64,000 nucleotides of DNA, taken from assembly GCA_963920635.1 (NCBI GenBank), contig OY987298.1, positions 111,280,035 to 111,344,034 of the forward strand. The letters run 5' to 3'. Within the stretch, counting starts at the first letter, position 1. Every line of letters starts with the position of its first letter. Of the stretch, positions 47,926 through 58,229 are shown piece after piece. The position numbers and the translations under genes are program-made. Source of the stretch: Pseudeuparius sepicola (Eukaryota > Arthropoda > Insecta > Coleoptera > Anthribidae). Below the pieces are notes generated by a model, which saw nothing but the letters and a program-made list of their open reading frames with translations, was not told the DNA's origin and made no database searches.

Positions 47926-48630
47926 ATGTCGTTGTTATTCACGTTGAAAGGCTACAACTCTGTGCTCTCGGTTGATTACAATAATTCCATTTATTTAGAC
48001 CCAACTTTACAATAAGGGCTAGCGTTGCTCGGGTTTTATTCACATAATACGATACCGAATATTGAGGCGCCGAATAATAAATTTTATTTAATCGATCAAG
48101 CAAACGAACTGAAAGTTTTAGAAATACCCACAGGATCTTACGAAATTGCTGCCATAGAGACAGCGATAATTAAAATTTTAAGAAATCTTAACGAAATACC
48201 CGATTTTTCATTGAAAGCCAATACTAATACTCTACAGTGTGAAATATACAGCGATAAATATACGATTGATTTTCGACCAAAAGATTCGATTTCCACATTG
48301 CTCGGTTATTCCAATCGTTTACTACCCCCACTAAGTGTCCACGCATCAGATTTACCGGTGAATATCGTCAAAACCAGAACAATACATATTGACAGCAATT
48401 TGACCTCTGGAGCGTACTATAACAACAGACCTACTCATACTATTTACGAGTTTTCCCCTGAATGTAATCCGGGGGACGCCATAGACGAAACCCCCAGAAA
48501 CCTACTTTACTTACCTGTCACTAAACGGGAAATAAATAATATAACCTTATCGATTTTGGATCAAAATTTTCAGTTAGGAAATTTCCGTGGAGAAGAAATA
48601 ATTGTGAGATTAGAAGTAAAACCTTTGTAA
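47926..48630 (+). pseudogene. mCP: Penton-like minor capsid protein with one early stop
   Basis: The ATG at 47926 starts a frame that meets TAA at 48013-48015 and is then open to 48630 (201 further codons). Size, position between protease and major capsid gene, and beta-rich composition (YEFSPECNPGDAI, RNLLYLPVTKREIN) match the single-jelly-roll minor capsid (penton) protein of Polinton-like elements. It would form the vertices of the particle. An alternative start inside (48025 on) would remove about 30 residues. I treat it as a gene with a single nonsense mutation. Confidence 0.75.
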
Positions 48631-48827
48631 TGGGTCTCGTTTTCGGTGAGGGTCTCACATATAAAAGTGAGTCAAACCACTTTATAAACACACTCTCGTC
48701 TGAACCTCACAAGCGTCAACCTCGCAACCTGACACCTACACCTAAAAGCATAAATATTTTAAAGTCACTCGGATATAATGTCGTTGGCACCAAATGTATT
48801 CGACGTGTATCAAAGCCCAAAGTATGA
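48630..48827 (+). CDS. Small ORF overlapping the major capsid start
   Basis: The frame encodes 65 residues. The C-terminal part (LTPTPKSINILKSLGYNV) resembles a short conserved peptide often found next to the capsid gene in such elements; the function is unknown. It starts at the last base of the penton gene and overlaps the capsid gene by 50 bases in another frame. It might be a minor virion cement peptide, but nothing in the sequence proves this. Confidence 0.45.
   Translation: MGLVFGEGLTYKSESNHFINTLSSEPHKRQPRNLTPTPKSINILKSLGYNVVGTKCIRRVSKPKV
48660..48666 (+). promoter_or_regulatory. TATA box upstream of the major capsid gene
   Basis: TATAAAA lies 112 bases before the capsid ATG, inside the small ORF. 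A start of transcription about 30 bases downstream would give a short leader for the capsid message. Confidence 0.5.
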
Positions 48828-50007
48828 TGAGTCAATTCAACGCATAGAAAGCCGTACTTACTATCCTTTCGTCAAGTCTTTTATGAATAATGACATCATT
48901 GAAATAACAATTAACCAGGGAGATGCTTGGTTGTTAATGTATGACGCCGCAATTTTTATTAAAGGAGAAATAAAACCTACACAAAGAGAAGGCACTTGCG
49001 AATTAGTTAATAATGCCGCGGCTTTATTCTTCGACTCTATATCTTACGAACTTAACGGACAAGAAGTAGATTCTGTGAGGGACCCCGGCATTTTAAGCAG
49101 TATCAGAGCGTATCTTTGCTACAACCCCACCGATGAAAAACGCACCTCAAGTTGGTTGTACCCCGGGAAAAAAACCATTTTAAATAGAGACTCAACGTTT
49201 AGTGTTAGAGTTCCACTTAAACACCTGTTTGGCATCTTTAACGATTACCAACATGCAATTTCTGGTAAACGAACAATACGGTTAACTAGAGCTCGAAATG
49301 ACAAAAACTCTATATTGCTGGAACAAACACCTGGTACAACTCCAGATCTAACGGTTGAAGTAGTCATTACTAACATCGAGCTGAAAGTAAAACATATAAT
49401 ACCAAACGATAAAATTAAGTATAACTTATTGCAAGCCCTCAAGAGTAATAAACCCATCTTGATACCGTTTCGCAAATGGGAGTTACATGAATTACCTAAT
49501 CTAACCGTAAATGCAACCAAAGAAATATGGTCCGTTAAAACCTCTGCCACAGTAGAAAGCCCAAGGTTTGTTATTGTTGGCTTTCAGACCGACCGCAAAG
49601 AAAATTCAAAAAAGGACCCGACATACTTTGATAATATAGATATTTCCGACGTACGCCTTATAATAAACGGGGAATACTTTCCGTTTGAACGCTTGCGGCA
49701 AGATTTCAATAGGGATTACTTGGAAGTTTACAATAATTCCAGAGACTTCTACCCAAGCTTTATGAATACGCGCGATAAGAGCCCACTACTTAATTATGCT
49801 GACTTTAAAGACCGGGCGCCGCTGTTCGTTATCGACTGCTCACGTCGCAATGAAACAATTAAAATGAGCACTGTTGATGTTAAATTGGATATTGAGAGCT
49901 CTCAAGGATTTCCAGATAAGACCCGTGCATATTGCATCATTATTCATGATAGAGTTGTTGTGGAGTATTTGCCCTTGAGCGAAACTGTAAGAAGCTATAT
50001 GATGTAA
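48778..50007 (+). CDS. MCP: Major capsid protein (double jelly-roll)
   Basis: An uninterrupted 409-residue frame begins MSLAPNVFDVYQSPKYDES and contains the family's typical early segment ITINQGDAWLLMYDAAIFI and NNAAALFFDSISYELNG. Polinton major capsid proteins have two jelly-roll domains and build a pseudo-T icosahedral shell. Position after protease and penton genes agrees. The C-terminal end (YCIIIHDRVVVEYLPLS) is also conserved-looking. No stop or frameshift is visible, in contrast to most enzymes of the element. A TATA box lies at 48660. I am confident of family; particle formation is not shown. Confidence 0.9.
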   Translation: MSLAPNVFDVYQSPKYDESIQRIESRTYYPFVKSFMNNDIIEITINQGDAWLLMYDAAIFIKGEIKPTQREGTCELVNNAAALFFDSISYELNGQEVDSVRDPGILSSIRAYLCYNPTDEKRTSSWLYPGKKTILNRDSTFSVRVPLKHLFGIFNDYQHAISGKRTIRLTRARNDKNSILLEQTPGTTPDLTVEVVITNIELKVKHIIPNDKIKYNLLQALKSNKPILIPFRKWELHELPNLTVNATKEIWSVKTSATVESPRFVIVGFQTDRKENSKKDPTYFDNIDISDVRLIINGEYFPFERLRQDFNRDYLEVYNNSRDFYPSFMNTRDKSPLLNYADFKDRAPLFVIDCSRRNETIKMSTVDVKLDIESSQGFPDKTRAYCIIIHDRVVVEYLPLSETVRSYMM

Positions 50008-50019
50008 ACAGATCCCGGA

Positions 50020-50026
50020 TATAAAT
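50020..50026 (+). promoter_or_regulatory. TATA box for the gene at 50077
   Basis: TATAAAT is followed about 18-25 bases later by GGACATCAGCACC, an initiator-like CAGCA start also seen after the TATA box at 51206. Confidence 0.55.
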
Positions 50027-50076
50027 GCAGGGACATCAGCACCATACCAACAGTTTTATTCGAGAACTAAGTTAAG

Positions 50077-50559
50077 ATGAAGATTGCTGTAATAGACATT
50101 CAAGGTTTCTTGGTGGAGAATGAGTTTTATCACAATTAATTGACAATTAAAATTAATGGGCAAGTGATGCATATGGTTATAGCTCCCCCAAAAAGTTTTA
50201 TGTCTCTTAACAATTCAAATAAGAGGCACGTGCGAGTTATGGAAGAAAATTTTCTGGGGATAAAATATTCGAGTGGACATGTTGAGTACAACAAATTGGT
50301 TGAAATACTGTAAACTACTCTACTAGACGTTCACATAGTTTACGTGAAGGGACATCAAAAAGAACGTTTTCTACGTGAAATAATCAACAATAAAGTGGTT
50401 GATGTGGGAAATTTACAAAACAATTGGATAGAGGTGCCGCTATTTGAAAAAGACATTCCAATGTGCCTCCACCACAATGAAAATAAAAAATGGATGTGTA
50501 GTTTTAGGAATTGTGAAAAATTATATTCTTGGTTAGAAAAATACTTAATCGATTACTGA
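50077..50559 (+). pseudogene. Conserved-looking Polinton gene with two in-frame stops
   Basis: The ATG at 50077 begins MKIAVIDIQGFLVENEFYHN. The same frame runs to a stop at 50557-50559, interrupted by TAA at 50137-50139 and TAA at 50311-50313. The continuing phrase HIVYVKGHQKERFLREIINN and a histidine/cysteine-bearing end (CLHHNENKKWMCS) are non-random. I remember DIQGF-type proteins as common in insect Polinton-like elements but do not know their function. The early Asp suggests a possible nuclease fold, which is speculation. A TATA box precedes it at 50020. Confidence 0.65.
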
Positions 50560-50616
50560 AAGTTGTAAGTTTTTACTTAAATAAAGGCCTTTATTAGCAT
50601 TTTGCTGTTTGATTCC

Positions 50617-50624
50617 TATAAAAG
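50617..50624 (+). promoter_or_regulatory. TATA box for the gene at 50656
   Basis: TATAAAAG lies 39 bases before ATG 50656, implying a very short leader. Confidence 0.55.
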
Positions 50625-50655
50625 AGAGAAAAAACTTAAGGTCACACTTTCGAAA

Positions 50656-51084
50656 ATGATGTTGAGTGCAGAATAATTGTTACTTAATTCTCTGATTATC
50701 AATAACATAATTTACGTCTATAAACCGTATGACGTAAACGATGTTGCTATTTGTATGGATGATTCATTAAATTGCATTTCATTAACTCCAACACCTACCA
50801 CTGATGAAGTTGTAATGACAAAGATACCAAGTAATATCAAACAGTATAAACTTCGAATGATATTTGAAAATGGTACGGTCGCTGACACAGAGTGGGTTAC
50901 ACCAATTTCTAAAACGTTAAATGAGCTCAGGGAACAAGTTACAACAGGTCAATCCCTAGAAAGCGTGGTTTATTTTATTGCCACATGTTCCTCACTCTTG
51001 ATTTTAAAATGGATGATTAAATTAATCCATAAGTTGGTGGAAAATCAATGGATTAAAAAGCTAACAACAGTTGTGGAGCTATAG
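50656..51084 (+). pseudogene. Unknown gene with a stop after six codons, one membrane segment
   Basis: The ATG at 50656 is followed by an in-frame TAA at 50674-50676; the frame is then open to 51084. The product would be about 140 residues with a beta-like first half and one hydrophobic helix near the C-terminus (VVYFIATCSSLLILKWMI) followed by a basic tail. A single-pass membrane protein of the virus-like element is one possibility. A poly(A) signal-like AATAAA follows at about 51106. I do not recognise the family. Confidence 0.45.
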
Positions 51085-51568
51085 TATTGTGTAGCCTTAA
51101 CACATAATAAAGTTATGAAAATAAAAGTTGTTCCATTTTTGTCAGCAATATTTTCCCCGGTATTCTGGCGGTCATTCCTTGAAAATATTCTCAGACTAAA
51201 CATCTTATAAAAGCGGGCGGACGTGAGAGATCACATCAGCATTCTCAGGGTTAGCCATATGTGTTTTTTAAACATTCAATTGACGAGCTGATGGAAATTT
51301 TGTCTCAAAAACATTCTCAGGGTTAGCCATCTGCGTTTTGTAAACATTGAAATCAGCGATTTTGCATGCCCGAGGAGTGGGAATTCTGGTTAGCTCCACC
51401 TACTTGCACATGCGCAGCAAGCCTTTAAGGAGATAAGCCCAGCCCATTTGTGGGAAACACGCCTGCGCGTTTAGACGAGGAAAGCGTATGCACTATGTGG
51501 ATTGGCTTTTCGACACACCCACTGGTTCTTGAGTACCCCCTCAAGCTCAACAATTTTTACCCTATATA
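51085..51568. other. Promoter-like region with a 72-bp-spaced direct repeat
   Basis: TATAAAA at 51206-51212 is followed by an initiator-like CACATCAGCATTC at 51233. The segment CATTCTCAGGGTTAGCCAT (51240-51258) recurs at 51312-51330, with its flanks. The coding part that should follow is not evident: the palindromic element begins at 51569, so a gene may have been lost or displaced, or this is the distal promoter of the spliced gene at 52561. Confidence 0.5.
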
Positions 51569-52480
51569 CAGTGTGGCCATTTTAGTGTGCTACATATGGG
51601 AATTTTTTTTTATTAATTGCACAACCAAAATACAAATATTGCCGAAAGTTGGTGCATGTTCGATAATCATATTAGGTGCCCTTAGAATGGTTGCAAGTTA
51701 AACAGCATACAGGGTAGGTCGAAAAATATAAAAATTGCACAAGAGCGAAGTACCCCTTATTTCAAAAAAATCAGGAAAAGGTTATTAAGAAAAGTTGTTT
51801 AGAATTAAAAGTTATGCCTAAATGCCAAAACATAGCCTCCTAAGAAAAAAATTTTTTTTTCGTCGATGAATTTCCACAGTTTCTTATTAAACATTTAAAA
51901 TAAAAATTTTGCACCTTAAATGAGAGTTTTTTAATAGCCACATTATCATTACTAATGTTTTACCTTGTTCATAAGAATTTTTGCGAAATTTTAAAGTTGT
52001 GTTTAATATCGTTGCAACAAACATGAAGTTTGTGATTCCCTAAAAAACTAAAAATCTAAGTTAATTTTACAAATATGCTTGAATTTGAACAAAGTTATGA
52101 GAAATTAATTTGATTTTGATTAATTTATGAAAGTGTTTAGGGGGAATATTAAAAAAATATATTTTTAGAAAATTATTAATGTTTTTCAAAATATATATTT
52201 TTTTTCTTAGGAGGCCATGTTTTGGTATTTAGGCATAACTTTTAATTCTAAACAACTTTTCTTAATAACATTTTGCTGAATTCTTTGAAATAAGGGTACT
52301 TTAATCTTGAACAATTTTTATATTTTTTGACCTACCCTGTATGCTGTTTGACTTGCAACCATTCTAAGGACAGCTAATATGATTATTGAACATGCACCAA
52401 CTTTCGGCAATATTTGTATTTTGGTTGTGCAATTAATAAAAAAAAATTCCCATATGTTGCACACTAAAATGGCCACACTG
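51569..52480. mobile_element. Palindromic TA-flanked element inserted in the Polinton
   Basis: The ends CAGTGTGGCCATTTTAGTGT and its reverse complement are each flanked by TA (51567-51568, 52481-52482). The arms are reverse complements over more than 300 bp. It encodes nothing. It belongs to the same CAGTGTG style as element A at 12171. The insertion shows that the Polinton has been in this genome long enough to receive host-type repeats. Confidence 0.9.
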
Positions 52481-52560
52481 TATATTGGCTCTCAACTAAA
52501 ATCTCTTCAGTTCTGTGACTTATCATTTTAGTAATTTTTGAAGTGAAGAAACTTGACATC

Positions 52561-53468
52561 ATGCAGTGCAGTGGGGCTAATATACTTCAAGACATTATCA
52601 TAACGGTAAGTTTACATCTCGCTTAGATGAAATGATTGTTGTGCTTTTTAAGCTTAATATTTAACAAGAATGGCCTTAAATCTGAAAATATGTATGTTTA
52701 TAGTAAAAGTTTATTTTGATTAAAAATTTCAACTACACCAGAATTTCTTAAAAAGTTCCAAAAATCGGATATTTTCCGTTCAAATTCAAGATTTTTAATT
52801 ATTGTGATGGTTTTCTCATTTGGTTAAGTAATTTTTTTAATTATTCTATGTCTCATTTAGTTGAAGTGATTTGTTACTGGTTATTTGGAATATGAGATGT
52901 GAAATAATTAAAAAGTTTGGAAAATAAAAAAATATACTCATAATAATGATTTTTCTCTTTGTTACAGCCCTTGAACCAAAATAATGGTAGGGGGGTTGAC
53001 TTATTCACCTTCCTTGGAGGAGGGCAACAAACGACGCAACCCGAACCTCAACCCGAACCTCAACCCGAACCTCAACCCGCACCTCAACCCGCTCCATCAA
53101 CACCAGCAAGAAGGGGCGGCAAAGGCAAGGGGGAAAATATGGCCCTGTTGCGATCAACAAGGGAGGAAGACGACAACATAAGCGTCATCAGTGACGCGAC
53201 CGTAGGAGGAAACGAGGAGTTTTTTAACACCCAACAAATCCGGGGGCAAACTCCAACGTCCTATTTACATAAAGTAAAAGGACAAGCGAACGTTTTTTGC
53301 AAAAGGAAGCTTGGCGACATCAAGATGCAGAGAAATTCTATCCGGGAGCAACTTACCAAACTTGAAGCCAGGAAGAAGAAATTCCTACAGGATATGGAGA
53401 GGCTTACGAGAGAAGAACACGAAACCAACAGTCTCATGACTAAATTTCAAGAATTTTTTGAGATGTAA
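52561..53468 (+). CDS. Spliced accessory gene: PQ-rich repeat and coiled coil
   Basis: Exon 1 is 52561-52605 (MQCSGANILQDIIIT), followed by GTAAGT. The intron 52606-52967 ends in TTTTTCTCTTTGTTACAG. Exon 2 (52968-53468) continues in phase 0 to a stop, giving about 181 residues. The first half has a PEPQ repeat (residues ~35-55) and a basic patch (RRGGKGKG). The second half is a charged coiled coil (LTKLEARKKKFLQDMERL). No domain is recognised. Exon 1 begins about 80 bases after the palindromic element, so that insertion may supply or disrupt its promoter. It could be a viral gene that acquired an intron or a captured host exon pair. Confidence 0.65.
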
Positions 53469-53736
53469 TGTGTTTTTACTTGTATATATTATTTTATTAT
53501 TGTATTATAGTTATGTTTTAATATACATATAATTTACCAATTTTTTTATCATTTCTTAACCTAAAACACACATTTTGAAACTTAAATCTCATTAAAAAAG
53601 AATTCAAGTGATCAGTGTCTAAGCAAAAACAACATTTTGAAACTTTGAGATTATCTGAAAGGAAGTAATAAGAAAAAAAGGTAAGTATACACATTCATTT
53701 CCTTTATACATGATACAGGTGAAAAAAAAACAACAC
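53469..53736. other. Intergenic, convergent gene ends
   Basis: AT-rich 3' regions of the + strand spliced gene and the - strand pair meet here. No gene is seen. Confidence 0.5.
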
Positions 53737-53901
53737 TCACTTTTTAATGGCTTTTATTAAATTCAAATTAATATTAGCAATTTTCTTATTTATCTCATAC
53801 ATTTTAATTTCATGCTTTAAATCATCTAGGGATTTCAAGTACATTTGAATTTTCCTTCGATTGTACATACTCAACAGTCTAAGCTCAACAGAAGTTTTCA
53901 T
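53737..53901 (-). CDS. Small ORF coupled by ATGA overlap
   Basis: The frame encodes 54 residues and is helical and basic (RKIQMYLKSLDDLKHEIKMY), likely a coiled coil. Its ATG overlaps the TGA of the upstream 107-residue ORF (ATGA at 53898-53901). This suggests termination-reinitiation as used by some eukaryotic viruses, or a former single ORF split by a change at that point. The function is unknown. Confidence 0.45.
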   Translation of the reverse strand: MKTSVELRLLSMYNRRKIQMYLKSLDDLKHEIKMYEINKKIANINLNLIKAIKK

Positions 53902-54221
53902 TCTTCCAGGGAAAATTCAAAATTCGTGGTTCTACCTTCTGCTGGCCCAAGACTTATTAAAAACACCTTCTGTCCACGCTCAATTTCTCTATTTATTTCT
54001 ATAATTCGCTGCGTAGTGAATTTGTCTGTAAATCTTTGCGGTAGCACAGTGTAAAATGTAAAAAAATCCACAGAAACTCTTTCTGTATACTGTGTACAAA
54101 CTCTTCTAAACGATAATACTTGAAGCTCACATCCAATTTCTATACGTCGAGCCTTCATGAATGGTTTAATCAACGATTTCTGATTTAGTTGATTAAAGAA
54201 CGTCTCCATTTTAAGGCGCAA
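53898..54221 (-). CDS. Internal relative of the TIR-encoded OB-fold-like protein
   Basis: The frame encodes 107 residues. The core VLSFRRVCTQYTERVSVDFF followed by TVLPQRFTDKF follows the same pattern as ILSGKVVQTTFGETILLELE ... VFLSNRVTQAF in the TIR gene, so I infer a shared fold. A role in binding single-stranded DNA during replication is plausible for an OB-fold next to the polymerase, but unproved. It is transcribed away from the polymerase; only 129 bases separate the two starts, so they probably share a divergent promoter. Confidence 0.5.
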   Translation of the reverse strand: MRLKMETFFNQLNQKSLIKPFMKARRIEIGCELQVLSFRRVCTQYTERVSVDFFTFYTVLPQRFTDKFTTQRIIEINREIERGQKVFLISLGPAEGRTTNFEFSLEE

Positions 54222-54291
54222 AACTCACTGGAGAAATAAATGAACTCTTTAATGTATTTCAACTTGAATAAAGGAGTGGGGGAAACTCTAC

Positions 54292-54299
54292 TATTTAAG
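54292..54299 (+). promoter_or_regulatory. TATA-like box before the polymerase gene
   Basis: TATTTAAG lies 52 bases before ATG 54351 in the divergent promoter region. Confidence 0.35.
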
Positions 54300-54350
54300 T
54301 TATAACCTTCTCGGTTTTGTCATTGCTTTTTAATACTCACACATCTTAAA

Positions 54351-57300
54351 ATGTCAGCAGAAATCGGGACGGTAAGTGATGACATTATTAAAACGCTTGA
54401 AAAAGTGTTTACGCTTATTAATAATTCTGATGATGCTACTTTAGAGCATTGGAAAAAAATAATAAATGTAAACATCCGGTTAGTTCATAAAGCATTGAAA
54501 CAGGCTCACTGTAATCATGGCACTCGGATTAAATTGCAGACGAACTTGAGTCATTTGAAACGATTTAAAGTGTACTTAAAAAAATACAACACGTTGGAAC
54601 AGGTCAACGTAAGCGGGAAAGTCGAAGTGATAGGGTAAAGTGGGAGGGTATAAAATCAATTTTTAATAATCGTATACGCGCGGGTGTTATAATTAATTTA
54701 AAGCACATAGATATTCTACAGTTTTTTAAAGACGCGTTTTGTGTTTTTAAGACTCGCATTAATAGGATCTTAAGATCATTCAATATAATTAAAGTAAATG
54801 CTGTCTTTTGTGGGGAATTTATTAAAACGTCTGGAGATCAGGAGATACTTGAGAATAAGTATTTTAATACAAACAATGAAATAATCGATCAAGGAACACA
54901 GTTAAAACAATGGTTTGAAAGCAATATTATTGAAAAAATTTTAGCTGCCATTGAGTCCTTCGAACATCAGGAGTCCGATTGGACTCTTCACAGAATCTTA
55001 AGTTTGGAAGTTAATATAAACAAGGTAGAAATGGGAAACGGTGGTAGATCTTACATAAACCTCCCGGAATTAATACAATCTAAAAAAGCTTGTATTAACA
55101 TTCAAAATGATGATAATCTTTGTTTTGTTTGGAGTATTGTATCAGCTCTATATCCACCCGTTGGAAAACCACACCGCACATCCTCATATCCACACCCTTC
55201 AACCGTTTTAAACCTAGATGGCCTTGAATTTCCTGTAACTTTAAGCCAAATAGCAAAATTCGAAAAACTGAATAATATATCGGTAAATGTGTATGTTCTA
55301 GAGTTAGTGTCAAATGAAGACAAATCAAGCTCTTGTAGAACTTCTCCGGCTCGCTTAACTAAAAACAAAAAGGAAAAACATGCTAATTTACTTTTAGTTC
55401 AGGATACATATTTTCCGAAAGTTGGTGAGCATGAAGCCCTCCCTATCGATGAATCAACAACCGAAATCAATTACCATTATTGTTGGGTTAAATATTTATC
55501 GACATTAATAGCATCCCAAACTAATAAACATAAAGGTAGGATGTTTGTTTGTGATAGATGCTTAAATTATTACTCATCCCAAGAAAAATTAAATGAACAC
55601 ATTGAATATTGTCAAGATGTAAACAACTGCAAAGTATCATTTCCGAAAAATAAGTATATTGAATTTAAAAATTATATCCATAAGGAAAAAGTACCATTTA
55701 TTATTTATGCTGATTTTGAATCAATCCTAAAATCTTATAATGAATCACAGTGTTTAAAAACCGCTAGGTATCAAAAACATGAAGCCTTTAGCGCAGGCTA
55801 CTATTTTAAATGTGGTTATGACGATACATTATCTTTTTATAAGAGTTATCGTGGTAGTGATTGCATGTCTTGGTTTGCGAATGAAATGGAAAATATAGCA
55901 CTCTCTGTTGCTTCAAAGTTAAAAAATAATGAGCCAATGAGTGAATCTATAAGTTTAAAAAATGCAGCTGCTACGTGTCACATATGTGAAAAACCGTTTA
56001 ATTCTAACGATATAATAGTACGTGATCATGACCATCTGACATCACGTTTTCGCGGATACGCACACCAAGCTTGTAACTTAAATTACAGAAACTCCTTTGT
56101 AGTACCTATAGTATTTCATAACTTTAGTGGGTACGACAGTCATTTTATTATAAGAGATCTTGCTAAAAAGCATAATGTGACATTGCTTCCAATAAACAAG
56201 GAAAAATATATTAGTTTTACAGTTTCTGATACCGATACTGAAGTTAAATTTAGATTCATCGACTCCTTTAAATTTTTAGGCTTCTCTTTGGATACATTAG
56301 CATCGTCTCTCAATAAAGGGGAATTTATTAATACCCAAAAGGAATTTAGTGACGTATCTTCGAATAATCTAGATCTGTTATCCAAAATGGGGGTATTTTG
56401 TTATGATTATATCGATAACATAAATAAACTTAATGAAAAGTGTTTACCACCAGTCGAGCAATTCTATAGCAAGTTAAATGATACTCACATTAGTCAAAGC
56501 GATTACAGACATGCCCAGTTAGTTTGGGATAAATTTAATATTCAAAGTTTAGGTGAATATAGTGACCTATATCTCAAGACGGACATTATGATACTTACCG
56601 ATATCTTTCAGAACTTTAGGAAAACTTGTATAAAGAATTATGGCTTGGATCCGGCTTGGTACTACACTTTACCGGGATATACTTGGGACTGTATGGTTAA
56701 ATATACTGGGTGTCGATTAGAAACCTTTCAAGATATTGATATATTAATGTTTTTTGAGAAAGGAGTGAGAGGGGGGATAAGCCAATGTTGTAATAGATAT
56801 TCTGAAGCAAACAACAAATACATGAAAAATTATGATCCTAACAATCCTTCCAAATACTTACTTTATCTGGGTGTAAACAATTTATACGGGTGGGCAATGG
56901 GGGAATCTCTTCCTTACGGTAACTTCCAATGGGTTGATACAAACATTAACGTGATGAATATTCCGGATAACGGTCCAGAAGGATACGTTTTAGAAGTCGA
57001 TTTAGACCATCCGGAAAATTTACATGACCCCCATAAAGACCTACCGTTTTGCGCAGAACATTCTAAACCACCAAATTCTAAACTTCCCAAACTTATGACA
57101 ACTCTCAATTCAAAAGAAAAGTACGTTGTACACTACAGGGCTCTTAAACAAGCGTTAAGTCACATTTTAACTTTAAAAAAAATTCATAGGGTTTTAAAAT
57201 TTAGTCAGTCAGCCTGGCTAGCTCCTTACATTAAATTTAATACAGAATTGAGGACAAAAGCTAAGTTTAATTTTGAAAAAACAGTAATTAAATTGATGGT

Positions 57301-58079
57301 TAATGCTGTATACGGTAAGACCATGGAAAATATTCGCAAACATAGAAATGTAAAATTAGTAAGGAAATGGGAAGGTAGGTATGGAGCTAAGAATTTAATT
57401 GCTAGCCCGGCTTTTAACAGCCGATGAATTTTTGATACAGATTTAGTTGCAATTGAACTGAATAAAACTGAAATGGTTTTTACAAAGCCCCTTGTACATC
57501 GGGATGGCTATACTCGATATCTCAAAGACGTGTGTTTATAATTTTCATTATGATTACATGTTGCAAAAATATTCAACTGACCAATGTAAACTACTTTATA
57601 CGGATACGGATAGCTTACTTTATGAATTAAAATGTGATGACGTGTATGATGAAGTTATAAAGCGAGATTTGCATCGTTTGGATACCAGCGATTATCCGGT
57701 TGATAATCAGTATAATATACCGCTTGTAAATAAAAAAGTACCAGGTCTTATGAAAGATGAACTTAATGGAAAAATAATGACTCACTTTGTTGGCCTTAGG
57801 TCAAAAATGTACACGTTTCTGATTGAAGGCGAGCAATGTATTAAAAAATAAAAGGGGATTAAGTATGATGTTGTTCAGAATTATTTAACTTTCGACGATT
57901 ATGCAAATTGCTTATTTAAGAAAAAGCAAAAAACCGCTACTCAATGCACTAATCGTTCATTTGCTCAAAATGTTTTCAGTATTAAACAAACAAAAATTGC
58001 ACTCAGTCCTTTCGATGATAAGCGATACTTAGTTAATAATGTTGTCACTCTACCGTGAGGACACTACAGTATTCCATAA
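54351..58079 (+). pseudogene. pPolB: Protein-primed DNA polymerase B, multiply broken
   Basis: The N-terminal part is the frame 54351-54638 (95 residues, helical). The polymerase frame begins in the -1 frame, entered at a seven-A run (54578-54584), and is open to 57427. Exonuclease motifs: YADFES (~55715), HNFSGYDSHF (~56120), YLKTDIMILTD (~56570). Two zinc-binding regions lie at ~55549 (CDRC...HIEYC) and ~55978 (CHIC...DHDHL, HNH-like). Polymerase motif A reads YLGVNNLYGW: the catalytic Asp is replaced by Gly. Motif B is VNAVYGK (~57302) and motif C is YTDTDS (~57598). Breaks: TGA at 57425-57427, a frameshift near 57487-57492, TAA at 57849-57851 and TGA at 58057-58059; the last frame piece would end at 58079. 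It cannot replicate DNA as it stands. Confidence 0.92.
54578..54584 (+). promoter_or_regulatory. A-AAA-AAA slippery heptamer at the frame junction
   Basis: In the frame starting at 54351, the codons are TTA AAA AAA TAC. A simultaneous -1 slip on the two AAA codons enters the polymerase frame, which is open from this point. This is the canonical layout for -1 ribosomal frameshifting, but a simple loss or gain of one A in a decaying gene gives the same picture. I could not identify a clear downstream pseudoknot. Confidence 0.35.
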
Positions 58080-58178
58080 ATCGAGAAATAAGCTATTGTA
58101 TATAGCTGAGAAACAATAATTGTTTCATTTAATCCCTCCCTTCTAATAGATTAGTCATACCTCCCACAACTTGCAGAG

Positions 58179-58186
58179 TATATATA
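58179..58186 (+). promoter_or_regulatory. TATA box for the CHHC micro-ORF
   Basis: TATATATA is followed by GCAGAGAAACC and lies 44 bases upstream of ATG 58230, a normal distance for a short leader. Confidence 0.6.
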
Positions 58187-58229
58187 GCAGAGAAACCTAA
58201 CAGTCTTTACAACATTATCCAAAGTCGAC

